This document shows, piece after piece, positions 15,868-23,813 of a stretch of 26,962 bases of DNA. Position numbers and translations under genes: made by a program. Below the pieces are notes generated by a model. That model had not been told where the DNA came from and did no database searches. It was given only the letters and a program-made list of their open reading frames with translations. This stretch comes from an uncultured Flavobacteriales bacterium (GTDB taxonomy: Bacteria; Bacteroidota; Bacteroidia; Flavobacteriales_D; Crocinitomicaceae), in assembly GCA_905479845.1 (NCBI GenBank), contig CAJQOB010000056.1, positions 1 to 26,962 on the forward strand, read 5' to 3'. Position 1 is the stretch's first letter; each line of letters begins with the position of its first letter.

Positions 15868-16863
15868 TTAAGCCATTTTACGAAGCTTCGCGATGCGATC
15901 CTGCACAAGTAATGCAAAGACTACAAAGAAGAATGCTCCCATCGTTGCTAACAAAACAATGATCATGCGCTTAGGCTTTGCTTTTTTATCTGCTACAACG
16001 GCTGGTTCAACGATAAACTTATGGTTGAAATTTGCATTTGCATCAGACTCTGATTGCTCGTAAGAATCTTCAAATTTCGTCAACTTCGTGATACGCTCAT
16101 CTCTCAATTGCTCTAATCCATCAAAGCGTGCACCGTGTTTAATGTTCACATCGATTTGGTTCTTCACAAAGGCCTTGTCAGCGGCACTTTTCGATTCATT
16201 GTAGGCTTGATACAAGTTCGCTCGACCTTCACTGGTCACAACTCCCATGGTTGAAAGACTATCCAATTCGGCCAAAATTCCGTTAATTTCAGTTTCCAGC
16301 ATTTGGCGCTTACGATGGTTAATGTCAAAAGCAGGAATCGTACGTTCCTTCACCATGTTGTTCTTCACGGTATCGATTAAATCAACAATTTTATTCGCAA
16401 TTTCCGCTGCTAACTCAGGTTCACGATCCAACACATCAATACTAATCGATCCATACTTGGTTCTTGAGAATTGAATATGACTATTGTATTCTTGCCCTAG
16501 TTTGAAGTAACGGTTTTCATCGTCCTGATCAATTTCATAGTGATTGAACAAATCAAAGCGCTCAACAATTCTATTTCGAATTCGCGATGATTGAAGAATC
16601 TGAAGTAATTGTTCCGCTTGTTCCTCTTCACCAAAATCCATCGATGATGCTTTCGCATTTCTCTGTTCCGAGAAGGACACTGTACTCGTGGCAGTCGGGA
16701 AAACGATTGCTGTCGATTTGTATAAAGGTGTCAAGAATAAAGAAATTACAATTGACGCAACAAATGCCAGTGCAGAAAGGATGATGATTATTTTGCGTTT
16801 TCGCCAAACAAAAAGTAGAAGGTTTTGACTTTCATCTTGAAAATCAGGCGTATTTTCACTCAT
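15868..16863 (-). CDS. Wzz-type polysaccharide chain-length/co-polymerase protein
   Basis: A 331-residue inner-membrane protein with the Wzz layout. There is a short cytoplasmic N-terminus, a transmembrane helix at about 26-47 (IIIILSALAFVASIVISLFL), a large periplasmic helical region with coiled-coil character around 160-280, and a second helix near 299-321 ending in a short basic tail. Proteins of this kind set glycan chain length together with a Wzy polymerase. No fused tyrosine-kinase domain is present. The ATG start (MSENTPDFQDE) lies 91 nt after the flippase stop, and the stop TAA touches the TTG of the Wzy-like gene. Confidence 0.88.
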   Translation of the reverse strand: MSENTPDFQDESQNLLLFVWRKRKIIIILSALAFVASIVISLFLTPLYKSTAIVFPTATSTVSFSEQRNAKASSMDFGEEEQAEQLLQILQSSRIRNRIVERFDLFNHYEIDQDDENRYFKLGQEYNSHIQFSRTKYGSISIDVLDREPELAAEIANKIVDLIDTVKNNMVKERTIPAFDINHRKRQMLETEINGILAELDSLSTMGVVTSEGRANLYQAYNESKSAADKAFVKNQIDVNIKHGARFDGLEQLRDERITKLTKFEDSYEQSESDANANFNHKFIVEPAVVADKKAKPKRMIIVLLATMGAFFFVVFALLVQDRIAKLRKMA

Positions 16864-16954
16864 AGTTAGTTTTTTCGTAGCGCGAAGTTAACGTTTCTAT
16901 TCAAAAGAGTTATCTCAACTTCAGTCTATTAAACTGCGAAAAAATCAAATTATT

Positions 16955-18409
16955 TTATCCTTCAGAAATTTCTTCTTTTCCTCTTGAGGCCAAGATCGAT
17001 TTAAGTTGCTTGAAATCAATTAATCCAAAGACAAACATCCCTACAAACGAACCTCCACCAACGACAAGAAACATTCCGAAAGAATCAACTTTTACGAAGT
17101 AACAGAGCACCCAAACCAACGCAATGAACCCGATAAACTGAATAATGGGAAGAATGGCAACTTTGAGTGAGAAAAGAATCATGCAGTAGATGATCTGCAC
17201 CGCCGAAACAGAACCTTGGGTTATCAAAGTGGCGAAGGCTGCACCGCTGGCTCCGTATTTCGGAATTAAGAACACATTCATTCCTATATTAAGCGCAATT
17301 CCAATGGCGGATACGGAGTTCAAAAACTTGAGCGATCCGTTTGCGGTAAGTAAGGTTCCAAATAATAAATTGGCAGCCATTCCAACAAAACCTAACATCA
17401 ACCATTGGAAGGGAACGACACTCGAATTGATGTCATTATCATAAATGCAACTAAGGATGGTCCAGGCATTAAAATAGGCGATAATTCCCAAAGCAATCGT
17501 TCCTCCAAGAAGCAACTTTGTCGCCGACGAAAGAAGTCGTTTGAAGTCCTTTTTCTGAATGATCAGCTTAGAGAGAACTGGATAAAGTAAGCCTGTGAAA
17601 ATCATGGCAAACATGAAGAGCGCATCGAATAATCTAAAACCTTGTGCGTAGAAACCTGCCTCCATTTTTCCATTCACGTGAAGACGTTCTACCATCACAG
17701 AATCGACCCGTGTGTAGATCATCATCAACAAGATTAGCAAGGCATATGGCAGGCTTTTTTTGATGAGAGAAAAAGAAAACTCTGATTCGAATTTCAGCTT
17801 AGGGACACCCGTTTTTCGCAATAATAAACCAAAAGCAACGATAAAAGCCAACCCGTAACACATAGTTTGAACCCAAACGAACCACTCAATTTTGAATGTA
17901 CTATCTGTAATTGGAAGGTAAAGCAATGCCCCGCAAAACACGATCAACAGTAGACGGTCAAGGACACTCAGGAAGGCTTCCGTTTTAAACATTAACATCC
18001 CATTGAAGTAACTTCTTGCGAATGCAATTGAAGTAACAAACAATTGATTGAGGACCATGAATGAAAGCAAGTAAATTTCAAATTCTCCCCAGCCTAAAAT
18101 GAAAGCAATGGAATAAGAAACGATTGCATAGATCACGAATAATCCTCCCCGCAAAACAAGCATTTTACCGAAATCGGAAATCGCCTCTTTTTGATGTTGA
18201 GCAACACGTTTGGTATTGTAGTTACTAATACCAAAATCAAGTAGAATATTGAATAGAAACGAAAAGCTCAAGAGCGAAAAGTAAATTCCATATTGCTCAG
18301 ACCCAACACTATTTTGAACCTTCGCATCAATTCCGAAAATAGCAATCGGTTTGATCAAGAGATTCAAGATCAACATGAGTACTAAACCAGAAAGAAATTT
18401 TCGTTGCAT
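16955..18409 (-). CDS. Wzx-type polysaccharide flippase (MOP superfamily)
   Basis: A 484-residue polytopic protein with roughly 12-14 hydrophobic helices. The N-terminus is characteristic of oligosaccharide/polysaccharide flippases (LNLLIKPIAIFGIDAKVQNS, then GSEQYGIYFSLLSFSFLFNI, then DFGISNYNTKRVAQ). The inner half includes the G-x-G-A-x-F-A-T-type segment (YGASGAAFATLITQGSVSA) near the late helices. It should move lipid-linked repeat units across the inner membrane. It lies 45 nt after the FkbM gene stop and upstream of the wzz- and wzy-like genes, so the four appear to form one operon. Confidence 0.88.
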   Translation of the reverse strand: MQRKFLSGLVLMLILNLLIKPIAIFGIDAKVQNSVGSEQYGIYFSLLSFSFLFNILLDFGISNYNTKRVAQHQKEAISDFGKMLVLRGGLFVIYAIVSYSIAFILGWGEFEIYLLSFMVLNQLFVTSIAFARSYFNGMLMFKTEAFLSVLDRLLLIVFCGALLYLPITDSTFKIEWFVWVQTMCYGLAFIVAFGLLLRKTGVPKLKFESEFSFSLIKKSLPYALLILLMMIYTRVDSVMVERLHVNGKMEAGFYAQGFRLFDALFMFAMIFTGLLYPVLSKLIIQKKDFKRLLSSATKLLLGGTIALGIIAYFNAWTILSCIYDNDINSSVVPFQWLMLGFVGMAANLLFGTLLTANGSLKFLNSVSAIGIALNIGMNVFLIPKYGASGAAFATLITQGSVSAVQIIYCMILFSLKVAILPIIQFIGFIALVWVLCYFVKVDSFGMFLVVGGGSFVGMFVFGLIDFKQLKSILASRGKEEISEG

Positions 18410-18454
18410 CTGATGCCTTAACGTAAAAACTACGTGATTCGTTTTAAAAAACGA

Positions 18455-19183
18455 TCAATTGGCTGTAAAGATAAAATTTTGGACGTCGTGATCGTCTGAA
18501 TTGAAAGGAACGAGTTTATCTCCTTTCACGGCGAAGGTCGAATAACCTAAATCTTTGAGGAGGTCGAAGCACTTATAACGGTTTTCGTTGTCCCACAATT
18601 CAGTGTAAACAACAGGTTTGTGTTTCGACAATAACTCCTTTGCACCATTCAATACAAAGTACTCGAAATTCTCCACATCCATTTTGATCCCTTGAATCTT
18701 CTCTTCCTTAAAGATTGAATCCAAGGCTTTGATGGGTACTTCAAATTCAGATCCTTCGTTCCATTCTGTAATTGAATCGTCCTTAACATGACTAAGTCCT
18801 TGGAATTTTGCTCCGTCTTTTTCAGGAAGGATCATCTGAACTTTACCTTCGGTATCACCAAGAGCAATTTCGTGGAACACAACATTCTTCAGCTGGTACT
18901 TTGCCACTACTTTCTTGAAAATTGCCTGATTATCCGGCATCGGTTCAAACGAGTGAATCGTGGAATTAGGGAAATTTTGTGCTAAGTGCACCGTCATGAC
19001 CCCCAAATTTGCACCGATATCCAAAACAACCCCTTCTCCATCTTTCAACATTCCAAGGAAGTGGAAAAAGTCGTTTTCCTTTTGGTCTCTTCTAAGTGTT
19101 CGGATTTTATATTTCGCGAAAACATATAAATAGGTTTGAAACCCAAATAGCTTTTGTAGAATATATTTGATCCAAGTCTTCAC
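18455..19183 (-). CDS. FkbM-family methyltransferase
   Basis: A 242-residue SAM-dependent methyltransferase. Motif I is VVLDIGANLGVMTVHL at about residues 53-68, followed by the acidic motif II STIHSFEPMPDN, and the family signature GIKMDVENFEYFVLNGA near 165-181, in which the K-x-D-V-E segment is typical of FkbM. Members methylate hydroxyl groups on sugars or small molecules. Placed first in an operon with flippase, chain-length and polymerase genes, it probably methylates a surface-glycan sugar or caps a chain; that substrate is inferred from context. The ATG at 19183 follows a TATCTTTG box by 17 nt. Confidence 0.87.
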   Translation of the reverse strand: MKTWIKYILQKLFGFQTYLYVFAKYKIRTLRRDQKENDFFHFLGMLKDGEGVVLDIGANLGVMTVHLAQNFPNSTIHSFEPMPDNQAIFKKVVAKYQLKNVVFHEIALGDTEGKVQMILPEKDGAKFQGLSHVKDDSITEWNEGSEFEVPIKALDSIFKEEKIQGIKMDVENFEYFVLNGAKELLSKHKPVVYTELWDNENRYKCFDLLKDLGYSTFAVKGDKLVPFNSDDHDVQNFIFTAN

Positions 19184-19200
19184 TAGAGTAATTAAGGGCG

Positions 19201-19230
19201 CAAAGATAGCAAAAAGGGATCAAGATGCAC
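19201..19230 (-). promoter_or_regulatory. Candidate promoter of the polysaccharide operon
   Basis: On the minus strand TATCTTTG (19208-19201) matches TAnnTTTG exactly and is identical to the era -7 box. A GTG at 19230-19228, 19 nt upstream, is a weak stand-in for the TTG of the -33 element. The leader to the ATG at 19183 would be about 11-12 nt. Confidence 0.5.
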
Positions 19231-19250
19231 GAGAATAACTCAATTGGAAT

Positions 19251-20279
19251 TTATCTGAATTTAGAGACTGATGCACGACCAAATGGATTCGGCGTTACGA
19301 ACCTAAGAAACAGCTCTAGACCGCCTCTCATATTTGATGCTGTGGACAACTGAGAAACATTGAAATCATAACTTATTCCGACAGTATAATTTGCATAATC
19401 AATTTGAAGACTTGTCACTAAGGCATCCTTTAATCGATAATGAACTCCAAGCCCAATTGAAGATGATTTATTAAACCCAGTGAAGTGAGAACCCTCTTGC
19501 AATAAGTATCTGAACGTGCTACCAAAAAGAACTTCTCGCTGCTTACCTTGTTGAACATAGTAAAGAGAGGGGATGAAGGTAAGGTTCGTATTAGTCTTCC
19601 CTACTTCCATTGACGCATGACCAATAAATTTCGTATTCAAAGTAGCATCAAAACCATTGAATGAAGCTGCGGGAAGTCCAAAATGCAATGCAGAGAAACC
19701 AACCGTCGCTTTGACTCCATCATTTGCAGTAATGTAAGCTTGATCCTTACCATAGGCCCAGGCTATTCCCGCACCCGCATCGAAATAAGAGAAGGTTGGA
19801 GTTGCGAATGTTTCGTTGGAACTCAATTGAGAATTGTAGGAACCGTTGGCATATTGACTTTCCCATCTAAAATTATCATAATCTGTTCCGCGTTGACCAA
19901 ACCCTCCCATTAGTCCTAAACTCAATTTGTTATTCGCATCAAGTTTGACGATTCCTGAAACATTCAAATTACCTTGAAGCATAGACATGTTTGCATCTCC
20001 AGATTTGTCGTATAAAAATTGCCCACCAATTCCGAAATACGAATTATTCGTTCCTCCTTTATCCGTGCGCATATCAAAAGAGAATGCTGTTGTTTTGTAT
20101 GGCGTTGCAACAGCTCCCCATTGGTTTCTGTAATTAACAACAGCTCGTAAGTCATGCTTTAAACCAGCATTCGCAGGATTTACAATTAAAGGCGTCGCTT
20201 CATACTGTGAGAAATGAGGGTCTTGTCCATAAACCGCAAGAGTCATAAAAAAAGCTGTACTTGCTATTAATACTTTCAT
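19251..20279 (-). CDS. PorP/SprF-family T9SS membrane protein
   Basis: A 342-residue outer-membrane protein of the PorP/SprF family, whose members work with the type IX secretion machine to anchor or deliver specific surface adhesins. The signal peptide (KVLIASTAFFMTLAVYGQ) is followed by the hallmark DPHFSQYEATPLIVNPANAG and then NYRNQWG. The rest is a barrel-like series of strands and ends in ...GRASVSKFR. It starts 6 nt after the stop of the repeat adhesin, so the two are co-translated partners, as sprB-sprF style pairs are. Paralogues are usually numerous in one genome, so I give no symbol. Confidence 0.94.
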   Translation of the reverse strand: MKVLIASTAFFMTLAVYGQDPHFSQYEATPLIVNPANAGLKHDLRAVVNYRNQWGAVATPYKTTAFSFDMRTDKGGTNNSYFGIGGQFLYDKSGDANMSMLQGNLNVSGIVKLDANNKLSLGLMGGFGQRGTDYDNFRWESQYANGSYNSQLSSNETFATPTFSYFDAGAGIAWAYGKDQAYITANDGVKATVGFSALHFGLPAASFNGFDATLNTKFIGHASMEVGKTNTNLTFIPSLYYVQQGKQREVLFGSTFRYLLQEGSHFTGFNKSSSIGLGVHYRLKDALVTSLQIDYANYTVGISYDFNVSQLSTASNMRGGLELFLRFVTPNPFGRASVSKFR

Positions 20280-20285
20280 AGGTGC

Positions 20286-22991
20286 TTATTTAAAAAGTGT
20301 AACATTTCCAGACAGGCTTTTCACCTCTGTCTCGTAGGTCAATTTAATTTCTAGGGTGTAGACAAAGACATTTGCGTTTAACAGCTCACCCCGAAAGGTT
20401 CCGTCCCACTTAGTCTCTGGGTCAGTAGATTGGAATACAAGTTCTCCCCAACGATCAAAAACACGTAATGTCATTTCTTCAACACAATCCGCGTTTATTT
20501 TGATCCCAAAGGACTCATTATTGTTATCTCCATCAGGAGAGAATGCAGTTGGCACAAATAAATCTCCACACACTACTGGGTTGCAATCAGAATCAGAAGG
20601 GATAGCTCCTAAATTAATCCCCGCTGCTCCTGAAGTGCAACCCGTTGCAGTGTTGGTTACTGTTAACACATAACTCGTTGATGGTTGAAGATTGTCAATT
20701 GTGTACTGACCAATTGGAGCGGCAATCACGCCGTCCAAATAGAATTGATAATTATTTCCGATCGGTCCTAAGATCTCAATACTAGCAGTTGAATTGTCGC
20801 AATCAATTTCCGTTGTAAATTGAAATGTAGGTGTAACTGGCTCCGTTGGTATTGGATCAACTGTCAAGGGAAGTGATGTAGATACGCAACCTGACCCTGT
20901 ATCCTGAACTGTGAGATTATAATTCCCTGGGACAAGTCCGCTGAATGATGTTCCTGATTGATACGAAACGCCATCAACGCTGTATTCTAATGTTGCACCT
21001 AGCGGAGCCGTTACGACAATTGTTCCTGTTGGTGTTGTACAATCTGGTTGCAGCACTACAGAAGCTGTTGGTGTAGCAGGAGCATTCGGCACAGCATTAA
21101 CTGTTAAACTCGTAGCAACTGAAGTACAACCCGTATTTGTGTTTTGAACAGTAATATCATAATTCCCTGGTGCAAGACCACTGAAAGATGTTCCTGATTG
21201 ATACGAAACGCCATCAACGCTGTATTCTAATGTTGCGCCTAGCGGAGCCGTTACGACAATTGTCCCTGTTGGTGTTGTACAATCTGGCTGTAGCGTTACA
21301 GAGGCTGTTGGTGTCACAGGAGCATTCGGTACAGCATTAACTGTTAAACTTGCAGTAACTGAAGTACAACCCGTACTTGCGTTTTGAACAGTAATATCAT
21401 AATTCCCTGGTGCAAGACCACTAAAAGAAGTTCCTGATTGATACGAAACGCCATCAACGCTGTATTCTAATGTTGCGCCTAGCGGAGCCGTTACAACGAT
21501 TGTTCCTGTCGGTGTTGTACAATCTGGCTGGATTGTCACTGAAGCTGTTGGTGTTGCAGGAGCATTCGGTACAGCATTAACTGTTAAACTTGTAGCAACT
21601 GAAGTACACCCTGTACTTGTATCTTGAACAGTAACATCATAATTCCCTGGAGCAAGACCACTGAAAGAAGTTCCGGACTGATAAGCGATTCCATCGACAC
21701 TGAATTCTAATGTTGCACCTAGCGGAGCCGTTACGACGATTGTGCCTGTTGGAGTCGTACAATCTGGCTGGATTGTAACTGAGGCTGTCGGTGCTAAAGG
21801 TGAAGCTGGCAAGGCGTTGACAACCAGAATTGATGTATCTGACACACAATTTGTTGACATGTCCTGTGCGAAAACGTTGTACGATCCAGGTGTTAAGCCC
21901 GTGAACGTTGCACCCGTTTGATAATTGGTTCCATCGACGCTGTATTCGATATTCACTCCTGTTGGAGCTGTAATTGCAATCGTACCGGTTGGTGTCGTAC
22001 AATCGGGTTGGATTGTTACGGTTGCTGTTGGATTTGCTGGTGGTGTACATGGTGATTGAGTAGTAAAACTTCCCGCTTCCAAGTACACAACAGCGTCGTA
22101 TGCTGCATCATTCACATCTGTTACAATCAAACGAATATGATACGTCTGCCCAGGTGTTAAACCACTTCGTGAGGCAGTAAGAACAATTGTATTCCCGTTC
22201 AATTGGGTTCCATCAATAGTACCTAGAAACTCAGCAGTTGACGCATTTTGAACCCAAGCTGGATTTACACCCGAACAATTTGAAGCATTTGGAGCGCCTC
22301 CGCTTGAACCAACCGTTCCATTGTTTACAGAATTAATACCAACCTCTGATCCATTTGCAAGAGTGGCAATGTTTACAGCATTATTATCGTAACCTCCAGC
22401 TCCCACAATTCCAGGTCCACTAATCAGAAAACCAAACTTGTCGTTATACGAAGAACATTGATAGTTTATCCATCCACCATCATCTTCGTACTCCTCAGAC
22501 CCGAACATGTACTTGAATTCCACATTGCTTGATACAGGGACAAAATCAAATTCAAGAATTGCAGCATTGTAGTAATTATTAGACCCTGCTAATATGTTTA
22601 CATCATTGATGAAAGTTCCGCACGTACCTCCTTCTCTTAATTCTCCTGTTGTACAGGAAGTATACCCTGTAGACATCTGCCCAGCTGATCCTGGATTCGT
22701 CCCAAGTGCCAACGGTATGTTAGCTGTATTACCTGTGGACAGAACCAAACCACTCGAAATCCCCATTCCAGCCAAAGTTGTTCCTGTAGTTGAAAAATGA
22801 CCAATCTGATATCGATTGGAACTATTGTAAACTCCACTAAACTGAACATTCGAAATAGTTGTTCCACTCCCTGTCGGTATTAAAACACCATCGACCAATT
22901 GAGCGGGAGTATATGAAGTATTGTCTATGGTGATCTGCGCAAAAGAGCAATTAAGGACAACTGTTAATATTACCGTAAGTAGAGTTCGCAT
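20286..22991 (-). CDS. T9SS-exported adhesin: choice-of-anchor L, five 80-aa repeats, gliding C-terminal domain
   Basis: A 901-residue secreted surface protein. I chose the ATG at 22991 (MRTLLTVILTVVLNCSFAQ) because it gives a clean signal peptide; an in-frame ATG 21 nt upstream only adds MCGNFKP. The domains in order are signal peptide (1-19), a choice-of-anchor L-type domain (about 20-310, with ISNVQFSG, GISSGLVLSTG and FKYMFGSEEYED), five repeats of exactly 80 residues at 318-717, a diverged sixth unit to about 797, and a gliding-motility-associated C-terminal domain at about 806-901 (FVPTAFSPDGDNNNESFGI, then VFDRWGELVF). The last domain is the type B secretion signal for T9SS. Each repeat has two conserved Cys (PDC and TGC) that could form a disulphide. 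Function as a surface adhesin is inferred. Confidence 0.93.
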   Translation of the reverse strand: MRTLLTVILTVVLNCSFAQITIDNTSYTPAQLVDGVLIPTGSGTTISNVQFSGVYNSSNRYQIGHFSTTGTTLAGMGISSGLVLSTGNTANIPLALGTNPGSAGQMSTGYTSCTTGELREGGTCGTFINDVNILAGSNNYYNAAILEFDFVPVSSNVEFKYMFGSEEYEDDGGWINYQCSSYNDKFGFLISGPGIVGAGGYDNNAVNIATLANGSEVGINSVNNGTVGSSGGAPNASNCSGVNPAWVQNASTAEFLGTIDGTQLNGNTIVLTASRSGLTPGQTYHIRLIVTDVNDAAYDAVVYLEAGSFTTQSPCTPPANPTATVTIQPDCTTPTGTIAITAPTGVNIEYSVDGTNYQTGATFTGLTPGSYNVFAQDMSTNCVSDTSILVVNALPASPLAPTASVTIQPDCTTPTGTIVVTAPLGATLEFSVDGIAYQSGTSFSGLAPGNYDVTVQDTSTGCTSVATSLTVNAVPNAPATPTASVTIQPDCTTPTGTIVVTAPLGATLEYSVDGVSYQSGTSFSGLAPGNYDITVQNASTGCTSVTASLTVNAVPNAPVTPTASVTLQPDCTTPTGTIVVTAPLGATLEYSVDGVSYQSGTSFSGLAPGNYDITVQNTNTGCTSVATSLTVNAVPNAPATPTASVVLQPDCTTPTGTIVVTAPLGATLEYSVDGVSYQSGTSFSGLVPGNYNLTVQDTGSGCVSTSLPLTVDPIPTEPVTPTFQFTTEIDCDNSTASIEILGPIGNNYQFYLDGVIAAPIGQYTIDNLQPSTSYVLTVTNTATGCTSGAAGINLGAIPSDSDCNPVVCGDLFVPTAFSPDGDNNNESFGIKINADCVEEMTLRVFDRWGELVFQSTDPETKWDGTFRGELLNANVFVYTLEIKLTYETEVKSLSGNVTLFK
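20841..22040 (-). repeat. Five tandem 240-bp units inside the adhesin gene
   Basis: Unit boundaries fall every 240 bp, for example 22040, 21800, 21560 and so on, and each unit encodes 80 residues. Several blocks are identical between neighbouring units; for example the stretches around 20949-20996, 21189-21236 and 21429-21476 match base for base. The first unit (21801-22040) is the most diverged. The high DNA identity shows recent duplication or continuing exchange between units, and the exact multiple of three keeps the frame. Confidence 0.95.
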
Positions 22992-23101
22992 GGGCTTGAA
23001 ATTTCCACACAATTTATTCCCTTTCTTTCTAGAAATGATGCAAATACACTCTTTTGCCGCTGGAGGATGAATCTTTGATGCAAATTGCTCAAATTAACGC
23101 C

Positions 23102-23123
23102 TTACCACACGGTTTTGTGGTAA
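23102..23123. other. 8-bp inverted repeat between the adhesin and RNA methylase genes
   Basis: TTACCACA (23102-23109) pairs with TGTGGTAA (23116-23123) around the 6-nt loop CGGTTT. It sits about 111 nt upstream of the adhesin ATG and about 60 nt downstream of the methylase stop on the minus strand, so it may end the methylase transcript or be an operator for the adhesin. There is no T-run in the minus-strand direction. Confidence 0.4.
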
Positions 23124-23182
23124 ATGGATACAGGATAGCTGCTCTAAACAGAGTATATAAAGACTAGAAAATTACCGATTTT

Positions 23183-23719
23183 TCACTTTTCTATAAATCG
23201 TTTTGCGAACTCCCACATCACAATTCCTGCACAAACAGAAACATTCAAACTGTGCTTTGTTCCAAACTGGGGAATTTCGATAATGTAATCGGAGTCATCA
23301 ATAATCTCTTGATCCACTCCATTTACTTCATTTCCCATTACTAGCGCAAAACGTTTTTCAGGTAAACCAGCAATATCCTGTAACAAGGTCGTTTTTTCCG
23401 TCTGCTCAACACTGCAAATAGTAACACCATCTGCCTTCAATTCCTTCACCAAATCGATAGCAGATTCTCTGTGCTCCCACTCCATTGATTCCGTAGCTCC
23501 CAGAGCTGTTTTCTGAATTTCACGATGCGGTGGTGTCGCCGTAATTCCGCACAAATACAGCTTATCAATATTGAATGCGTCGCATGTTCGAAAGAAGGAA
23601 CCAACATTGGTTAAACTGCGGATATCGTTTAAAATAACAGTGACCGGGAATTTCTCCTGTGCCTTGAACTCGTCATCCGAGACGCGATCCAATTCCCAAA
23701 GTTTTAATTTCTTGTTCAT
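23183..23719 (-). CDS. TrmH/SpoU-family RNA 2'-O-methyltransferase
   Basis: A SPOUT-fold RNA ribose methyltransferase. The frame is open further upstream, but I chose ATG 23719 (MNKKLKLWELDRVSDDEF), giving 178 residues, the usual size of small SpoU enzymes. The extra 51 residues in front would be unconserved and overlap the mutS start. All three family motifs are visible: motif 1 NDIRSLTNVGSFFRTCDAF near residues 30-48, motif 2 FALVMGNEVNGVDQEI, and the knotted motif 3 IPQFGTKHSLNVSVCAGIV near the C-terminus. The substrate, tRNA or rRNA, cannot be told from sequence alone. It is divergent from mutS with 94 nt between the start codons. Confidence 0.93.
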   Translation of the reverse strand: MNKKLKLWELDRVSDDEFKAQEKFPVTVILNDIRSLTNVGSFFRTCDAFNIDKLYLCGITATPPHREIQKTALGATESMEWEHRESAIDLVKELKADGVTICSVEQTEKTTLLQDIAGLPEKRFALVMGNEVNGVDQEIIDDSDYIIEIPQFGTKHSLNVSVCAGIVMWEFAKRFIEK

Positions 23720-23745
23720 TTTGTGGATAACAAGCGCTGTTGATA

Positions 23746-23777
23746 TTTTGTGAACTGCATCAACGCCGCTACTTTTA
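23746..23777 (+). promoter_or_regulatory. Candidate mutS promoter
   Basis: TTTTG at 23746-23750 and TACTTTTA at 23770-23777 are 19 nt apart, close to the Bacteroidota TTTG / TAnnTTTG arrangement, with one mismatch in the last base of the -7 box. The leader to the ATG at 23814 would be about 30 nt. Confidence 0.45.
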
Positions 23778-23813
23778 CGGTACCAAATTAAACAATCAAT
23801 CGACTTAACGCAC

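Noticed and set aside
21637..22050. 137-codon minus-strand frame inside the adhesin repeats
   Set aside because: It is a shifted frame of the repeat DNA, kept open because the 240-bp unit repeats; its Arg/Asn/Ser/Tyr-rich product has no start context or domain.
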